Positions 11,248 through 22,600 of a stretch of 64,000 nucleotides of DNA are shown one piece after another; position 1 is the stretch's first letter, and each line of letters opens with the position of its first letter. Position numbers and translations under genes: made by a program. The stretch comes from Globodera rostochiensis (Eukaryota > Nematoda > Chromadorea > Rhabditida > Heteroderidae). The notes below the pieces were generated by a model. It ran no database searches and had not been told where the DNA came from. It worked only from the letters and a program-made list of their open reading frames with translations. Location: positions 1,740,185 to 1,804,184 of the forward strand of contig JAEVLN010000018.1 in assembly GCA_018350325.1 (NCBI GenBank), read 5' to 3'.

Positions 11248-12463
11248 TATCTGGTCTATCTGTTGGGGTTTGGCCAGGTTTTAAACATTTTAGAATATCA
11301 GGGTCGTTAGGATTACATGTAAAAGTAACAAAAAGGTCTGGTTTTCCTGTCTCGTTCACAATAGCCATTGCGTCCATAAAACGTTCATGCATATCACGTG
11401 GCCCACCGGTAAATGTTGATGGTAAAATTATTTTTTTTGTAATTTCAGCTCCAGTTTTAGAAGCTTTTTTCTTAAGAAAATCTTCAACATTAGAATAATT
11501 ACTGCTACACAATTCGGCTTGATGATTTCGGATATATTCCAATCTGTCCCATTCTATTTTAGCGGCTGAATCAACGATCCATTGTTGAAAAAGCTTACTT
11601 GCATAGAAATGTGGGAAAAATTTTTCATCATCACGAATAAACAGGAAAAACTTTGTATAATCACATAAAGAAATTTTTTTGCCAATTTTATCTTTTATCC
11701 TAAAATCATAACCCGATTTGTTCAATGGATATAGTAACGGATATGTCATTGGCTCAACACATTTATCCAACGGATAGATGTCTTTTAATTTTTTCTCACT
11801 CTTTGGATAAACAACAATGCGTGCAGGTGGTATCTCATCATTAGCGTTACAAAACATTATTGCACAAACTTCATTTGTTTGTGGTATATTGTACCGATTT
11901 AAATCAAAACCATCTTTTATACTAAACAGCAAACGGATTTCGGACATTTTTGTATTCTCTGTTTGGGACCGTTCCAATTCTTGTTGATAAGCATCTTTCA
12001 TTAACATATAAGAGCGAGCAAATTCATTTTTTTTTCGCATTACCGAATCAATGATTTCCATTATCTCTTTATCGCAATCTTTGTTTACTTTGTGTCGGTC
12101 TTCAATTGCTTCTTCAGTATCAATAAAATACAGTTGTCCATTTGTGGGAATTTCATTTTCGGTTGGCATTGCACTTTGATTAAATTTATGATAAACTTGT
12201 CCTTGTATTTTAAAACATGGTGGTCCTGGTGACGGAAAAGCGAAACGGAAACAACTCAAAGAAGCTAAAGCAAAAGCATTGTTATATCGCAGTATATTTT
12301 TCAGAAATCGATTGTTTTTTGGATGTTCTTGAGAAAAAAATTGTTTTAATTCGTCGGGATAGTCTTCAATTAAATTCTCAAGAAAATTAAGACGTCCATC
12401 CTTACAACAGTTATTAAAACCCCCTTCTTTTAATAAACCAGGACGCTCTTCTGTAAAATGCAA
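11087..12463 (-). pseudogene. Helitron-like N domain of Rep/helicase
   Basis: A 458-codon open segment, of which about the first 417 codons appear authentic before the frameshift near 11,220. It contains NNCCKDGRL near the start (the conserved CC-x-x-G of Helitron N regions), LRYNNAFALASL, a central YPLLYPL and RDMHERFMDAM segment, and LFVTFTCNPNDPDI before the HUH region. These are the usual order and spacing for Helitron-like N domains. It starts in a non-ATG context, which is consistent with being the continuation of the upstream frame. Confidence 0.9.
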
Positions 12464-12996
12464 AGCTTTGTAAGTTCATAAAAAATTGCATTGGTTGAAG
12501 CATTAGCTGCAAGATAAAAACAATTTTCTTCCTTTTTGGTTTTGCGCCAAAGTTGGTTCCTTTCTTGTTCTCTCTCTCTAAATTCTTGTAATTCTGTTTC
12601 TGACTGTTCTGCTTTTCTTTTTCGCCATTTTTCTGCTACCAGTCTTTTCTTTTCTCGAAAAGTACTATGCAAGGATGTTTCTGTTGTTGAATAAATTGAC
12701 GTGCTTGTAGATTGATTTAATAAATTAATCGAATTTTCCATTTCTTCTCCCGATTCGTCCAAATTTATTATCAAATGTTCTTGTATTTCAGGCGTTAATT
12801 TCTTTGACCGCTTTTTTAAGGAGCTTTGAACCTTTTCAACAGCTTTTGAAGTGAGCGTTACACTTTTTTCAGCTTTTGTAGGGAGCATTGAACCCTTCAC
12901 ATTGGTGTAATTTTCAACTTGATAATCAGAAGTTTTGTCGCCGTTTGCCGTAGCGAAGAAAAATCTTGTTTCTTCAATACCATAGACAGTTATCAA
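12430..12996 (-). pseudogene. Helitron N-terminal basic coiled region
   Basis: A 188-codon segment preceding the Helitron-like N domain. It is Ser/Thr- and Lys/Glu-rich, with a strongly charged stretch around residues 112-160 (REKKRLVAEKWRKRKAEQ and ELQEFREREQERNQLWRK) that likely forms a coil. Similar charged N-termini are common in Helitron proteins. The end (about residues 165-180, NAIFYELTKL) lies over the start of the next frame, so the two are probably one protein broken near 12,460. Its ATG at 12,996 is the best candidate start, but the true 5' end of the element was not found. Confidence 0.65.
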
Positions 12997-13389
12997 ATAT
13001 GTTTGATTTGGAAACAGCTAAATTATTATTATTTTAAAAGATAGATTTAAAGCAAATAAAAATAATAAAAAGTAATTAAAAATATAGAGATGTAAATAAA
13101 AAAAACGAATAACAAATATGTCGAAATATGATAACAAAAAAAAGAATTTGTGAGGTCAAAGAAACAACGGTGTTGTTTTTCCTTTTTAGCATCAACAAAA
13201 TGAAATGTATGTTTCTATGATTCAATGTTTTTTTCTCTTCTCTTGAAGAAGTTTTCGTGTCAAAAAATAAAATAATTCATAACGATACGTACGCGACTGA
13301 CTTAGTATGGGTTAAGATGTACCATCAGATTTATTTCATTGTTTTCAATGCTTTTCAATGCTCCAATCATATTTTTTATTTTTGCTATT
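12997..13389. other. AT-rich flank of the Helitron
   Basis: Short AT-rich stretch after the Helitron 5' coding end. No Helitron terminus, promoter or gene could be supported. Confidence 0.4.
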
Positions 13390-14705
13390 CCTTGTAGGTT
13401 AGGCCGGGACCAGGATCCCGACCGGACCGGATGGGAAAAAACTCCCAGCTCGCCTTTGGCTATTCGTTTGACTGGCTCTCAATCCGACCTGTCTCACGTG
13501 CTACTTTTCGGCATTGAAATCCTTGGCACAGTTTGACCAACTTACGGGTCCGGGAGTTGTTCAATGTACGGGGTCTTCCACTGCGTTTGAGGTCCATAGT
13601 TGTCCCATACTCCCTACATAATTATTTGGATCTTACGTGAAATGAGGGGGGGGGGGTCTCTAACTAAAAATTTCAGGCCGCCTACTGTGTAAATGATTTG
13701 TTTCGATTTTCTATGAACATTTCTTTGCTAGTGGAAAAAGTTCCTTAATTTTTGATTTTTTCCCGATTTAAATTTTTTTTTATCACAATTCAGATATTTT
13801 CAGCTCTTTGATTCTTGCAATTTGAATATTTAAATCAAGCACCTGAAGCCGAAGAGTTGGGCCAAAATCAACCCATTGCTATGATTATCCAAAAAATTTA
13901 AAAAAACCCGGTTATAATTATTAGGATATTTTTTAGACCATTTTTGCGCTTATTTTTGCTTATGAACATGGTGTTTGGATCCTGATATACAAAAAAGGTA
14001 TGATTATCAGGGGTGCTACTTTTAGAAAAATCTCAAAATAGGCGCCTAAAATAGGTGAAAAAATGCCAAAATAAGCAACAAAAACTCGGGTGCATAAGCA
14101 AAAATAGTGCGAAAAAGGTGTGTAAAAATAACAATAAATGCTTAGTTATGATCTTTAGGGTATATTTTATGAAAAAAAGTTTGATTAAACCCTGATTGTT
14201 ATTTCTGCTATTGTTTTCTACTGAGTGATCAAACTTATTAAAAAACTCAAAAAAATTTTAAAATTTCTTATCATTTTATTCAAAAAAAGAATATCTCTAC
14301 TTCTCTACATATTAACCTCTTTTTTCTACTCTTTCTCTTATTCGCTTTTGAGTCTGCGCTCTCTACGCCAATCAATTAATGTGATGCCGAGCGTCATTTT
14401 TAGTCGGCTTTCTGCATTTATTCGTTCATTCACGCAACACATTTATCCATTATTTGATCCAAAGTTTGGTGAGCGTCGCCCATTATTTTTCCAGTGGGTT
14501 AAGATAGTACGAAGAGGTGATATTTTCGAGCAAGTAGTTAGTTTTATCAATGAATCATATGCACCCGAAATGACCAAAAATGCATTTTTATTAGGGACCG
14601 TTGCCGGACCGGGATCTGGCCGGATTCTTGCGGGTCCGAATCCGGAAATTTGACCCGGATTTCCGGATTTTCCATAATTACCCACCCTGTAATTATTACC
14701 CACCC
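13390..14705. repeat. Segment with GC-rich ends, possible repeat element
   Basis: Two GC-rich patches bracket an AT-rich middle. The left one (about 13,397-13,640) contains GGGACCAGGATCCCGACCGG and a G-run at 13,646. The right one (about 14,595-14,660) contains CCGGACCGGGATCTGGCCGG and repeated CCGGAAAT-type words. The patches look like partial reverse complements of each other (ATCCCG(G/A)CCGG versus CCGGxCCGGGAT), as expected for decayed terminal repeats. A direct repeat TTACCCACCCTGT follows at 14,676-14,709. Short ORFs across the GC-rich parts have low-complexity Pro/Gly/Arg translations and are not credible genes. Confidence 0.35.
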
Positions 14706-17529
14706 TGTCATAATTAGAATGGTTCTTTTAGGCAAATGACTATTTTTTCTGCGAACTTGACACAGTGAGTTAAGTACGAACAACATGTTTTTAGCTTTAT
14801 TTGGAGCTCATAGACTGGACTTTATAATGCCTATTTTGGGGTTTTCTGCTAGCGGTCGAGACCAATAGATAAATAGTCAACAATTATTTAAAAATAATAT
14901 ATAAAAATTTTACAAAAGTGATAAACGAAAGCTCATTTTAGAAAAACCATAACAGCATAATACTTAAAATGAAATATTTAGTTCTACCCTGGTATAGTTA
15001 AGTAATGCAGAATCAAAATCAAAATATATGTTTAACATATAATTTAAAATAATTGTAACAACAAATAAAAAAATCTCAAAGTTTTTTTTTAATAAAATTA
15101 TTTTGCATTGTTGTTTCATTTATTAAAAAACGGTAGTTGAATCGAGTTATCGAGTTGCATGAAATGAATAAATTAAAAATAATAAAATCGGGAAAATTTA
15201 AAAATAAATATAAACTTAATTTAAATCACAACAACATTAACACCACATTTGCAACCGCCGGACGGCTGGTTTTTTGATTGGCAGTTTGAAAAAATGAAAA
15301 GATATTTATTGACATGCGATCAAAATAATTAACTATATATGGTCGTTGTTGTGCTTGTTTTAATGCCACTAATTTGGCTTTTAGTCAAATTAATCTCATA
15401 GGGTGATATTTAAAATTTCCAAAGATAAGTAAATCAATTGTATTTTTCATTTCCTTGTCTAACCTTGAAAAAGTGGATGAATTAAGGCTTAGTTGTTATT
15501 TGATGAGGTCAAACTGCCTTAGACATATTGTCTTACAACAAATAATTAAAATAAAATATAGCAAATCCTTTATAATATGAATAATTTGGTAAAAATGGAC
15601 TTTTTATAATTAGATTATAAATTCATTAATTTAAAGAAAATCATATATTTGTCCACTTTTGATTTGGTTTCCTGAGCAAACCAAAAAAATACGCGGTAGA
15701 CCTCTTTTCCGGTTTGCGGTGAATTATTTAGGCATTTTAATCAAGCGACAATTTTTGAAATATATATTTTAGTTTATTCTTTTTTTATTAGAGGGCATTT
15801 GTAAAAAAATTATATTTAATTGATATTTCATAATTTGTTTATTGCTGTGTTATTCTATTAAAAGCAATAGTTGCCGAAAACTAGTAATATTCCTGAGAAT
15901 AATCTAACTGTTTCGTATAAGGACAAATCATAACAGATTTGCCCGATTTACTAATTAGCATACATTATAATTTAGATTATATTTTGGTAAATACTTTAAT
16001 AGGTCATTTAAAAGAATTTCTCAAATAACAAAAAAAAATGTTTGAACCATTTTTCATTCTTCTCAAGGCAAAGGCCTATTTAATTCCACGCATTTCCGGA
16101 TTGGGTTCGTTCCTAATCAATCCGAAATTTATTTAAAACTGATTTTTTAATCTTAATTTATTTTAGTACATTTTTTAAACAAAATATTTCGCAGCTTTTT
16201 CTTTCATATAATTATTAGTATATTGAAGATAAGCTGTCTTATATAATTTTTTAGAAATGAAGCAAGACTAAATAATATCTGTTTGTGCTTAATCGTATAA
16301 GTTATTTTATCAATATTATTCATCATAACGTTTTAGTATTTGTTATATAAGCGTATCATTTTTATAGGTATTATTTACTTTTATTAAAATTAATAATTAC
16401 ACATTTTAAATGAGTGCATTAAAGATATTTATTAATTTCACATAAAAAATTTATCTTTTGCAATAATATTTTATTCTCTAAAATGGGTAATCATTTTTAA
16501 TCATTTTAGCCATTTTTCAGAAGGCAATCTTATGTTTCTATTTATGCAAATAAAATAATTTTAATAGAAATTATTCTTTGCTAAATTTATTTGAAATAAT
16601 GAAAATAATAATTTACTTGTTTTAATGTTTCTTAATAAAAATACCATATGAAATTTATTTTTTAACAACATTAATTAAATTTATAAGATAAAATGATAAT
16701 ACTATATTTATTGTTATAAGTAATTTAAATATTATTTTATTATGCATCCTGAATTTAGTTTATTAAATTAAACTTAAATTCATTACTTTTTCTAAATTAT
16801 ACATACATATATTCCGGATTATTTAAACAGTATCTTTTTGTTGATTACTTGTAAATTTTTCATTTGATGTAGACGATGATTTTTCAGCCATTTTAATAGC
16901 TAAATAAATATATGTATAAGTATTAATTTCTTTACTTTAGTAGATTTTAACTTTAACAAAATTATTTGGAGTGAATTTTTTTAACTTAAAAAAATCATTA
17001 TTCTGTTATAATATTACTGTTAATGCTGTATCCTAAAGTGTTGTCTTGAACCGTTATTCTGTTTTCAATCCATCGCTTGGGTGTTATCGCGTTCACAAAT
17101 CCTGCCTGCAATGTTAGATCGGCAGTTCGAATTAAAAAATTGGTTTCCGTTTTTTTGTATAAATAAACTTATCGAATGTTTAAATGTTTATTTTATGTCA
17201 CTTTGTAGCACATAAAGAGTCTTTTATTAAATGTTTTATGCATTTTGATTTTGAAAATTAAACAACCATTCTCCGTCTATTTCTCACGGAGCGCTGGTCA
17301 TACAGCATCACACAACATATGGGTGATCAGCGGGAAAGACGAAATGTTTGGCGATCCTGCAGGTTCGATTGGTAGGTTGTAATTTTTTGCTTTTTTTATA
17401 TGAAAATGGTGGTTTTTTTGAGAATTAAATTGGTCCAAAAAGCTGATGAACAGCGACGCTACCCGAGTATTTTAACATCTGAATTTCGACCAAATCATTC
17501 ATTTTTTCAGTCAAAAAAAAGAAGAATGA
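14706..17529. other. AT-rich region, no gene seen
   Basis: T-rich low-complexity DNA with small GC-richer patches at about 15,250-15,290, 17,030-17,130 and 17,270-17,380. None carries a recognisable motif. The unit of the large tandem duplication starts at 17,530. Confidence 0.5.
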
Positions 17530-18906
17530 AAAATTCAAAAAGTTTTGGTCAATGCGCTGAGGTTGAGTTTGCAAAATTGAGAAAGCATTGGAGTCAGCTC
17601 TTGAATGATTTATTAAGTGCTTTTTAATTAGCCAAGCAAAGATTTCTTTCGTGGAGGTCCAACGGATGTTCTTCGGGACGGGGAAACCCGCCAAATTGGC
17701 ACATTTAAAGCAGCAGCGGATTAGCTAGCAACGGATTGGGCATCAAGCATAAAAAACGGATATAATTTATCAAACCAACTCATCCCATAGGAAGTATCCG
17801 CATAAGCATTGGTAGATGGATTGGGAACAATCAAATAGCAATTTGTCTAGTTTTGATGGTTTGATTGTTTATTGGTTTATTTTTATCATTTAATTTAAAC
17901 TCTTACGTCTTGGATCAAAAATTTGACCAATTCAAGATGGTATGTTGGTTCCACACAATTGACGGAGTTTTGCTTAACTTAAGCTTTCCCATTAAATTTT
18001 AACTTTTAAATAATTAATTTTATTTTTTATTATGTTTTTTTGCATAATAGGAGATCCACGGTACGGAATGAACCCGGAGCGTGCTCCTCGGAGGTCCGGC
18101 CATCCTCATAAACGGTGAACGAGTTGCTCCCCTAGGAAGGCTTAAAAGGACTTGATGAGATGAGTAAATTTGTATTTATTTTTATTTTTATGTATCGATA
18201 GTTACTACATGCACATTTATTATTTATTTAAATGTTATTTTTGATAAGAGCTTAAGCTCCTTTTAATATTTAATTTTTTTTTAGATTTTATTTGCGAAAG
18301 AATTAAGCTATCTGTAACTATAGAACAAATATTAAATTACGCAATTAATATTCATTTTGATATAAATAACTTTTAAGGTTTAAATTAAGAATTAGATCCG
18401 ATCGAAAATTGTAAAATCACAAGATCCGACGAGATTTGCTTGAGATTTCAATGCTTATTATTTTTTGATGTGAATTTCAAAAGTGAATTTATTATTCAGT
18501 ATACGGAATCTTATTGTTGGGTCGAACAGAGAGTAAAAAAACATCAACACGGAGCCGTCCTTAGAGCGACTTTTTAGTCAAATAATCAATATTTTGTTTT
18601 TTTAATTTTATTCGATTTACAAGAATTACGAGCTTTCTCAATTCTGAAATTAATTCAGTTGATTTGCGTAAATTTCTTAATTTATTTTTAGGTTTTCGCT
18701 CAAAACGGCGTTAGTTCCATAACGTTTTTCAATAGTTCAATTTGAAGTCAGAAATTTTATTTGTTTGCCGCGGAGGCGATTTATTAGTTTTGTTTATTCA
18801 CAATTTTTTGGATGACGATTTAATTTCTTTTTATTTCTACATTTTCTCTTTTGTTATTTTAGCATTTTATTTTATTTTTAGGTTTTGATTTTACTTCAAT
18901 TTTTTT

Positions 18907-19341
18907 TTATTTTATTCTTAATGATTTTATCCTTTTTCGCGGTCTTTGCGAAGATTCTTGATCTTCCGGATCAGATTCTGTTACTAGATTTAAGTGTTCT
19001 TCCGGATTTAATTCTTCGGGTATTAGCTGAATTTCTAATTCGTCGATGGATTTTTAAAATTGTTTTCTGGGACGGGTTCTTTTGGTTTCGGGCGCCAAAG
19101 GAGAAGTTCTTGATCTGCACAGTTTGTTAGGTTTCGGAGGGCTCGGAGTCCTCCTATTCCGAATCTATTTATTTCGATTAAGACGATTATTAATTTGTTC
19201 GGCTCTGGTTAGTCTTATGATAATCGAACCACTATAAAAGTATACGTGACTAATGACGCCCACGTCCAGTAAAAATTCTTTGGCATTCGATTGCGAAGTC
19301 ATTAGAAGTTTTTTCGTTGTAACGATAACAATCCTGGGCAT
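18907..19341 (-). pseudogene. Frameshifted coding-like segment, copy 1, unknown protein
   Basis: Three consecutive minus-strand open segments in different frames abut. One starts at ATG 19,341 and reads 58 codons from MPRIVIVTTKKLL to TRAEQINNRLNRNK. The next, about 42 codons, runs through GIGGLRALRNLTNCADQELL to KPKEPVPENN. The last, 48 codons, is acidic then basic (IDELEIQLIPEELNPEEH, then SQRPRKRIK) and stops at 18,907. The change between segments 2 and 3 lies at an A5 run, the kind of site also broken in the Helitron. Composition is protein-like (Glu/Pro/Lys in the last part) although the genome is AT-rich. No family is recognised; a Gag-like or host gene exon is possible. An overlapping plus-strand ORF is hydrophobic and more likely the shadow. 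Confidence 0.4.
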
Positions 19342-19391
19342 CGTGGGTGCGTATTGAAATTTTTGTCGCTGTTTGTAAGTTCGATCCGGGC

Positions 19392-19622
19392 TAAAGCCCT
19401 GTATTCGCCCGGCAAAGCCCGCCCGGACAAAAAATCAAAAAAAGCCCGCCCGGCAAAGCCCGCCCGGAGGAAAAACCAAAAAATATTCGCCCGGCAAAGC
19501 CCGCCCGGACAAAAAATCAAAAAAAGCCCGCCCGGAAAAGCCCGCCCGGCCACTTTCGGGTTGCCCGGAAAAGCCCGCCCGGCCACTTTCGGGTTGCCCG
19601 GAAAAAGCCCGCCCGGCCCCAA
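19392..19622 (+). repeat. GC-rich minisatellite (GCCCGCCCGG), copy 1
   Basis: Tandem units combining GCCCGGCAAA, GCCCGCCCGGACAAAAAATC and GCCCGCCCGGCCACTTTCGGGT, with A-runs between the GC blocks. The last two units are near-identical 32-33-mers ending TTGCCCGGAAAA. Strongly GC-rich in an AT-rich neighbourhood. ORFs read through it on both strands are low complexity and are not taken as genes. Confidence 0.85.
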
Positions 19623-22314
19623 CCCGATTATCCGAACCCTAGTTTGAGGTGCATTTTTGGAGTTTATTGCATTTTTCTTAAGGAATTTTTGGGGTTTATT
19701 ACTTTTTTCTTAAAGAATTTTTCCAGAAGATCCAAGTGCAGGGAGAGCTGGCCTTTTTTTTGTTTTGTGTCGGCCGCCCATCTTTTTTTTATTTTGCAAT
19801 ATACACAATTTTTTGGTGTCTTTTCAGCCATTTTTGTACAAACTTTTGCACGTCTTCCATTGAATCAATTTTTCTTCCCTTTAATATTTGTCAATACAAT
19901 AGTTCTATGTTGTATACAAAAAGAGATGGTCGAATTACGGGTTCCGACATTTTTGGCTCGGAATTCCCAGTTCCGAATTCCGAAAGGGAAAAATCTTAAC
20001 TTTTCGGAACTGTTATACAAAATTTTTGCAAAACAAAATGTCAATTTGTACAGATTTTGATTAATATGAGAAAACTGACAAAATCCAGTCAATTGATAAA
20101 ACCTTCTAAATACGTCAATCTTCATTCATTTTCCTCTTACAATTGTAAATGTACTATTTTTGACATGTTTTGAAAATTTATAAAAAATATAATTTTAAAA
20201 AAATTAGGAAAATATCGATCTTTAGGGGAATTAGTCCAAAAGTTGCGAATTATCCTGAAAATCAGTACGCCGAGATGAAATCAGTACATTTCTGACAAAT
20301 CAGTACAGATACGACCTCTGGTATGATTAGTGCAGTTGCTTTACAGCATATATTTCTTTTTTTAAATTGATTTTTAAATATTCTAAAAATAAATAATTTG
20401 ATCATTTTTTGATACTTATCGTTTATTTTTTAAATTTTGTATTTATATTTAATATTACAAATATCATCAGTTTATCGTCATTTATAAATTCTTTAGATTT
20501 GTTGCATGTTTGGCTTTTAATAGAACTTTTTTACATGGTTTGGATTTTACTTTTTATAAAATGGTGTTTTATTTTTTCTTTTTTGTTCTTTTTAATTAAA
20601 TAAACATTTTGCGCAACAATTGAATTTTGGTTGTTTCGGAGGCATTTTCTCGTTTTAAAGCTTTGATGATCGGATCAAAATCTGCTGCTTTTATATTGGG
20701 TTATCTATAAAACATGACATCTAGCGCAGTAAATTATCTATTTTTTATTGAATGTGTTTAATGTTTTGTTATTATGCATTATTTTTGAAATTATCTTCTC
20801 TTGCATAGTTCGCGTTCATGATATTCTCCCCAGCCATCGTGCTATCCTTAGTTCTTATATTACTTTTTTATGCAATTACTTGCAATAGTTTGTGAAATTT
20901 ATTTTGTATTTTAGCAACAGACAATTATATTTTACAAATCGCATTTCTTATAATAAAATGTGTGGCTAAATAAAATTTTTAATATTTTACATCATAGATC
21001 TCCTTAAACATTTTTATTAATTTATAAAAATCTACTGTTTTTATATTGGTTTATCTATGAAATATGAGACCGCGCGAATAAATATATCAGATTAAACAAT
21101 TAAAGATTAAATAATTGAATTTGCTTCTTTTTTTTTGAATTAATATTTTTTCTTCTACACATCAGCAGAAGAATACGGAACACCACAGCGTCCTAATAGC
21201 CATGTGTTAACGCTGTAATAATGAAGAATTTAATCTTAATTTATAATATTATATATCATTAGTTAATTAAAATAAAATTACAATCAGTTTTCTATGGGGT
21301 TTTTGACGCATTATTTTAAAATTTCTCACATACATTGTATTAAAACCTCGATTCCCGAGCTATGTCGGCTTGCATTTTTTAAATCGTTCCATCATTTACG
21401 AAGTATTTTTATTTAACTTAAAATTAAAGCCTTTAATTTTAATAGCTTTTATTTTTTTTGTTTAATAATTTTGAAAAATTTTACCTTTAAATGTAAGCAT
21501 TCCTGAAATATTTAATTACTATAATTTTGTGGGCATAAAATTTTGCAAATACCGATTTATTAGTTTAAATAAAATTTAATTTTAATTTATATATTATAAT
21601 TAATTCTTGTTGTCAATTCTTTGAGTTTTTAATTCCTGCGCCAACGCAGGTAAAATTAGTATGGTTTAGTTTTATTGCATTATATATTTAAATATATCAA
21701 GCCATTAATCTGTATTTATTATTTTATTTGCTTTAAGACTTTTTTGGCTCTTTAAATTGCACCTTAAATGTTTAATTGTATTTAAAGTGAATTGTTGTTT
21801 ATTACATTATGTGATTCATAGTTTTGTCTGAAATGATGTCGATTTTAGTATAATGCGTTGCTGAACACGGCGAATTTCCAAATATCGTCTCGCAATGATT
21901 TTTGGTCCATCTGCATTGAGAGCACCACTGATAGACTAAAAAATTAGGCTATTGATTAAATATATAGTATAATAAGGCTTCGATATAATGCTGAGTACGC
22001 TACTTGGGGCCATTCAAATGTTTAATAAAAAAGCTTAGTCCAAAAAAATGCCCTTCTCAAACATTGGATTTCTTGATTAGGTATTATATTTGATATTTTC
22101 ATCTATTTTTGTTCAATTTCTTTTTGAGTGCATTTGAATTTCGAAAGCTGCCACGTTATGTGCTTGGAAATCAACATCTTTGTACGTAGGAGTTGTCTTT
22201 GTCTAATCGTAGTCCTATAATATAATAATCTACTATTCCGACGGGATTTAAGTCAGTTCTTGTACCATTTTTTGAATTTTGGCGTCCAATTTAGTCTGAA
22301 ATTTTGACCTTCAA

Positions 22315-22600
22315 AATTCGTCATTCTTTATTAATTTTCCTTTTGTAAATGTACTATTTTTTATTGAAAATTTTATAAAAAATATTAAATTAAAAATTTT
22401 TAGGAAAAATATGGATCTTTGGGGTGATTTTTGGTCCAAGAAAAATGAATGCTATTTTTTGGGCTTCTCTCATGATTCTCTATTGCAAAACATGTTAAAA
22501 CATGAAAATCCGGGCTCTACTAATTACTGGTTATACAGCTGTACATTATTTAATAGATTTCTTAAAACCACAATACTTTTCGGCCTCGGGCTCTAAAATC
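22315..22600 (+). repeat. Diverged internal repeat and dispersed-repeat end
   Basis: 22,325-22,435 resembles 20,130-20,240 (shared TGTAAATGTACTATTTTT and AGGAAAAATATGGATCTTT or AGGAAAATATCGATCTTTA). The adjoining 22,440-22,525 is similar, in reverse orientation, to 49,515-49,598 (ATAGCATTCATTT, AATCATGAGA, CCGGATTTTCA and GTTTTAACATG in the reversed sense). This is a dispersed repeat family. The 61-codon plus-strand ORF here lies within the repeat and is not taken as a gene. Confidence 0.6.

Larger units (their letters stand above)
9376..12996 (-). mobile_element. Truncated Helitron (Rep/helicase), decayed
   Basis: A leftward-reading Helitron-type rolling-circle transposon. In order it has a basic coiled N-terminal region, a Helitron-like N domain, a HUH nuclease motif, a Y2-type tyrosine pair, and a PIF1-type helicase with Walker A and Walker B. 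About five frameshifts break the coding sequence; most lie in A/T homopolymers of 5-8 bases. The helicase stops shortly after Walker B where the minisatellite flank begins, and motifs III-VI are not found beyond the array. The 5'-TC and 3'-CTRRT ends were not located. The frameshifts may be true decay or homopolymer errors of long-read assembly. The missing C-terminus makes an autonomous copy unlikely either way. Confidence 0.9.

Noticed and set aside
19060..19110. Retroviral-type tRNA primer binding site (TGGCGCCCGAAACC on the minus strand)
   Set aside because: It matches the first ten bases of the Lys-type site, but no LTR pair, TG..CA ends or Pol gene is seen around it, and the bases read as codons of the frameshifted segment (LLLWRPKPKEP).
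19302..20125. Overlapping ORFs of 86-138 codons in each 6.84-kb copy
   Set aside because: They cross a GC minisatellite or dispersed TTCCGAATTCC repeats, overlap one another on both strands, and have low-complexity or hydrophobic T-rich translations.
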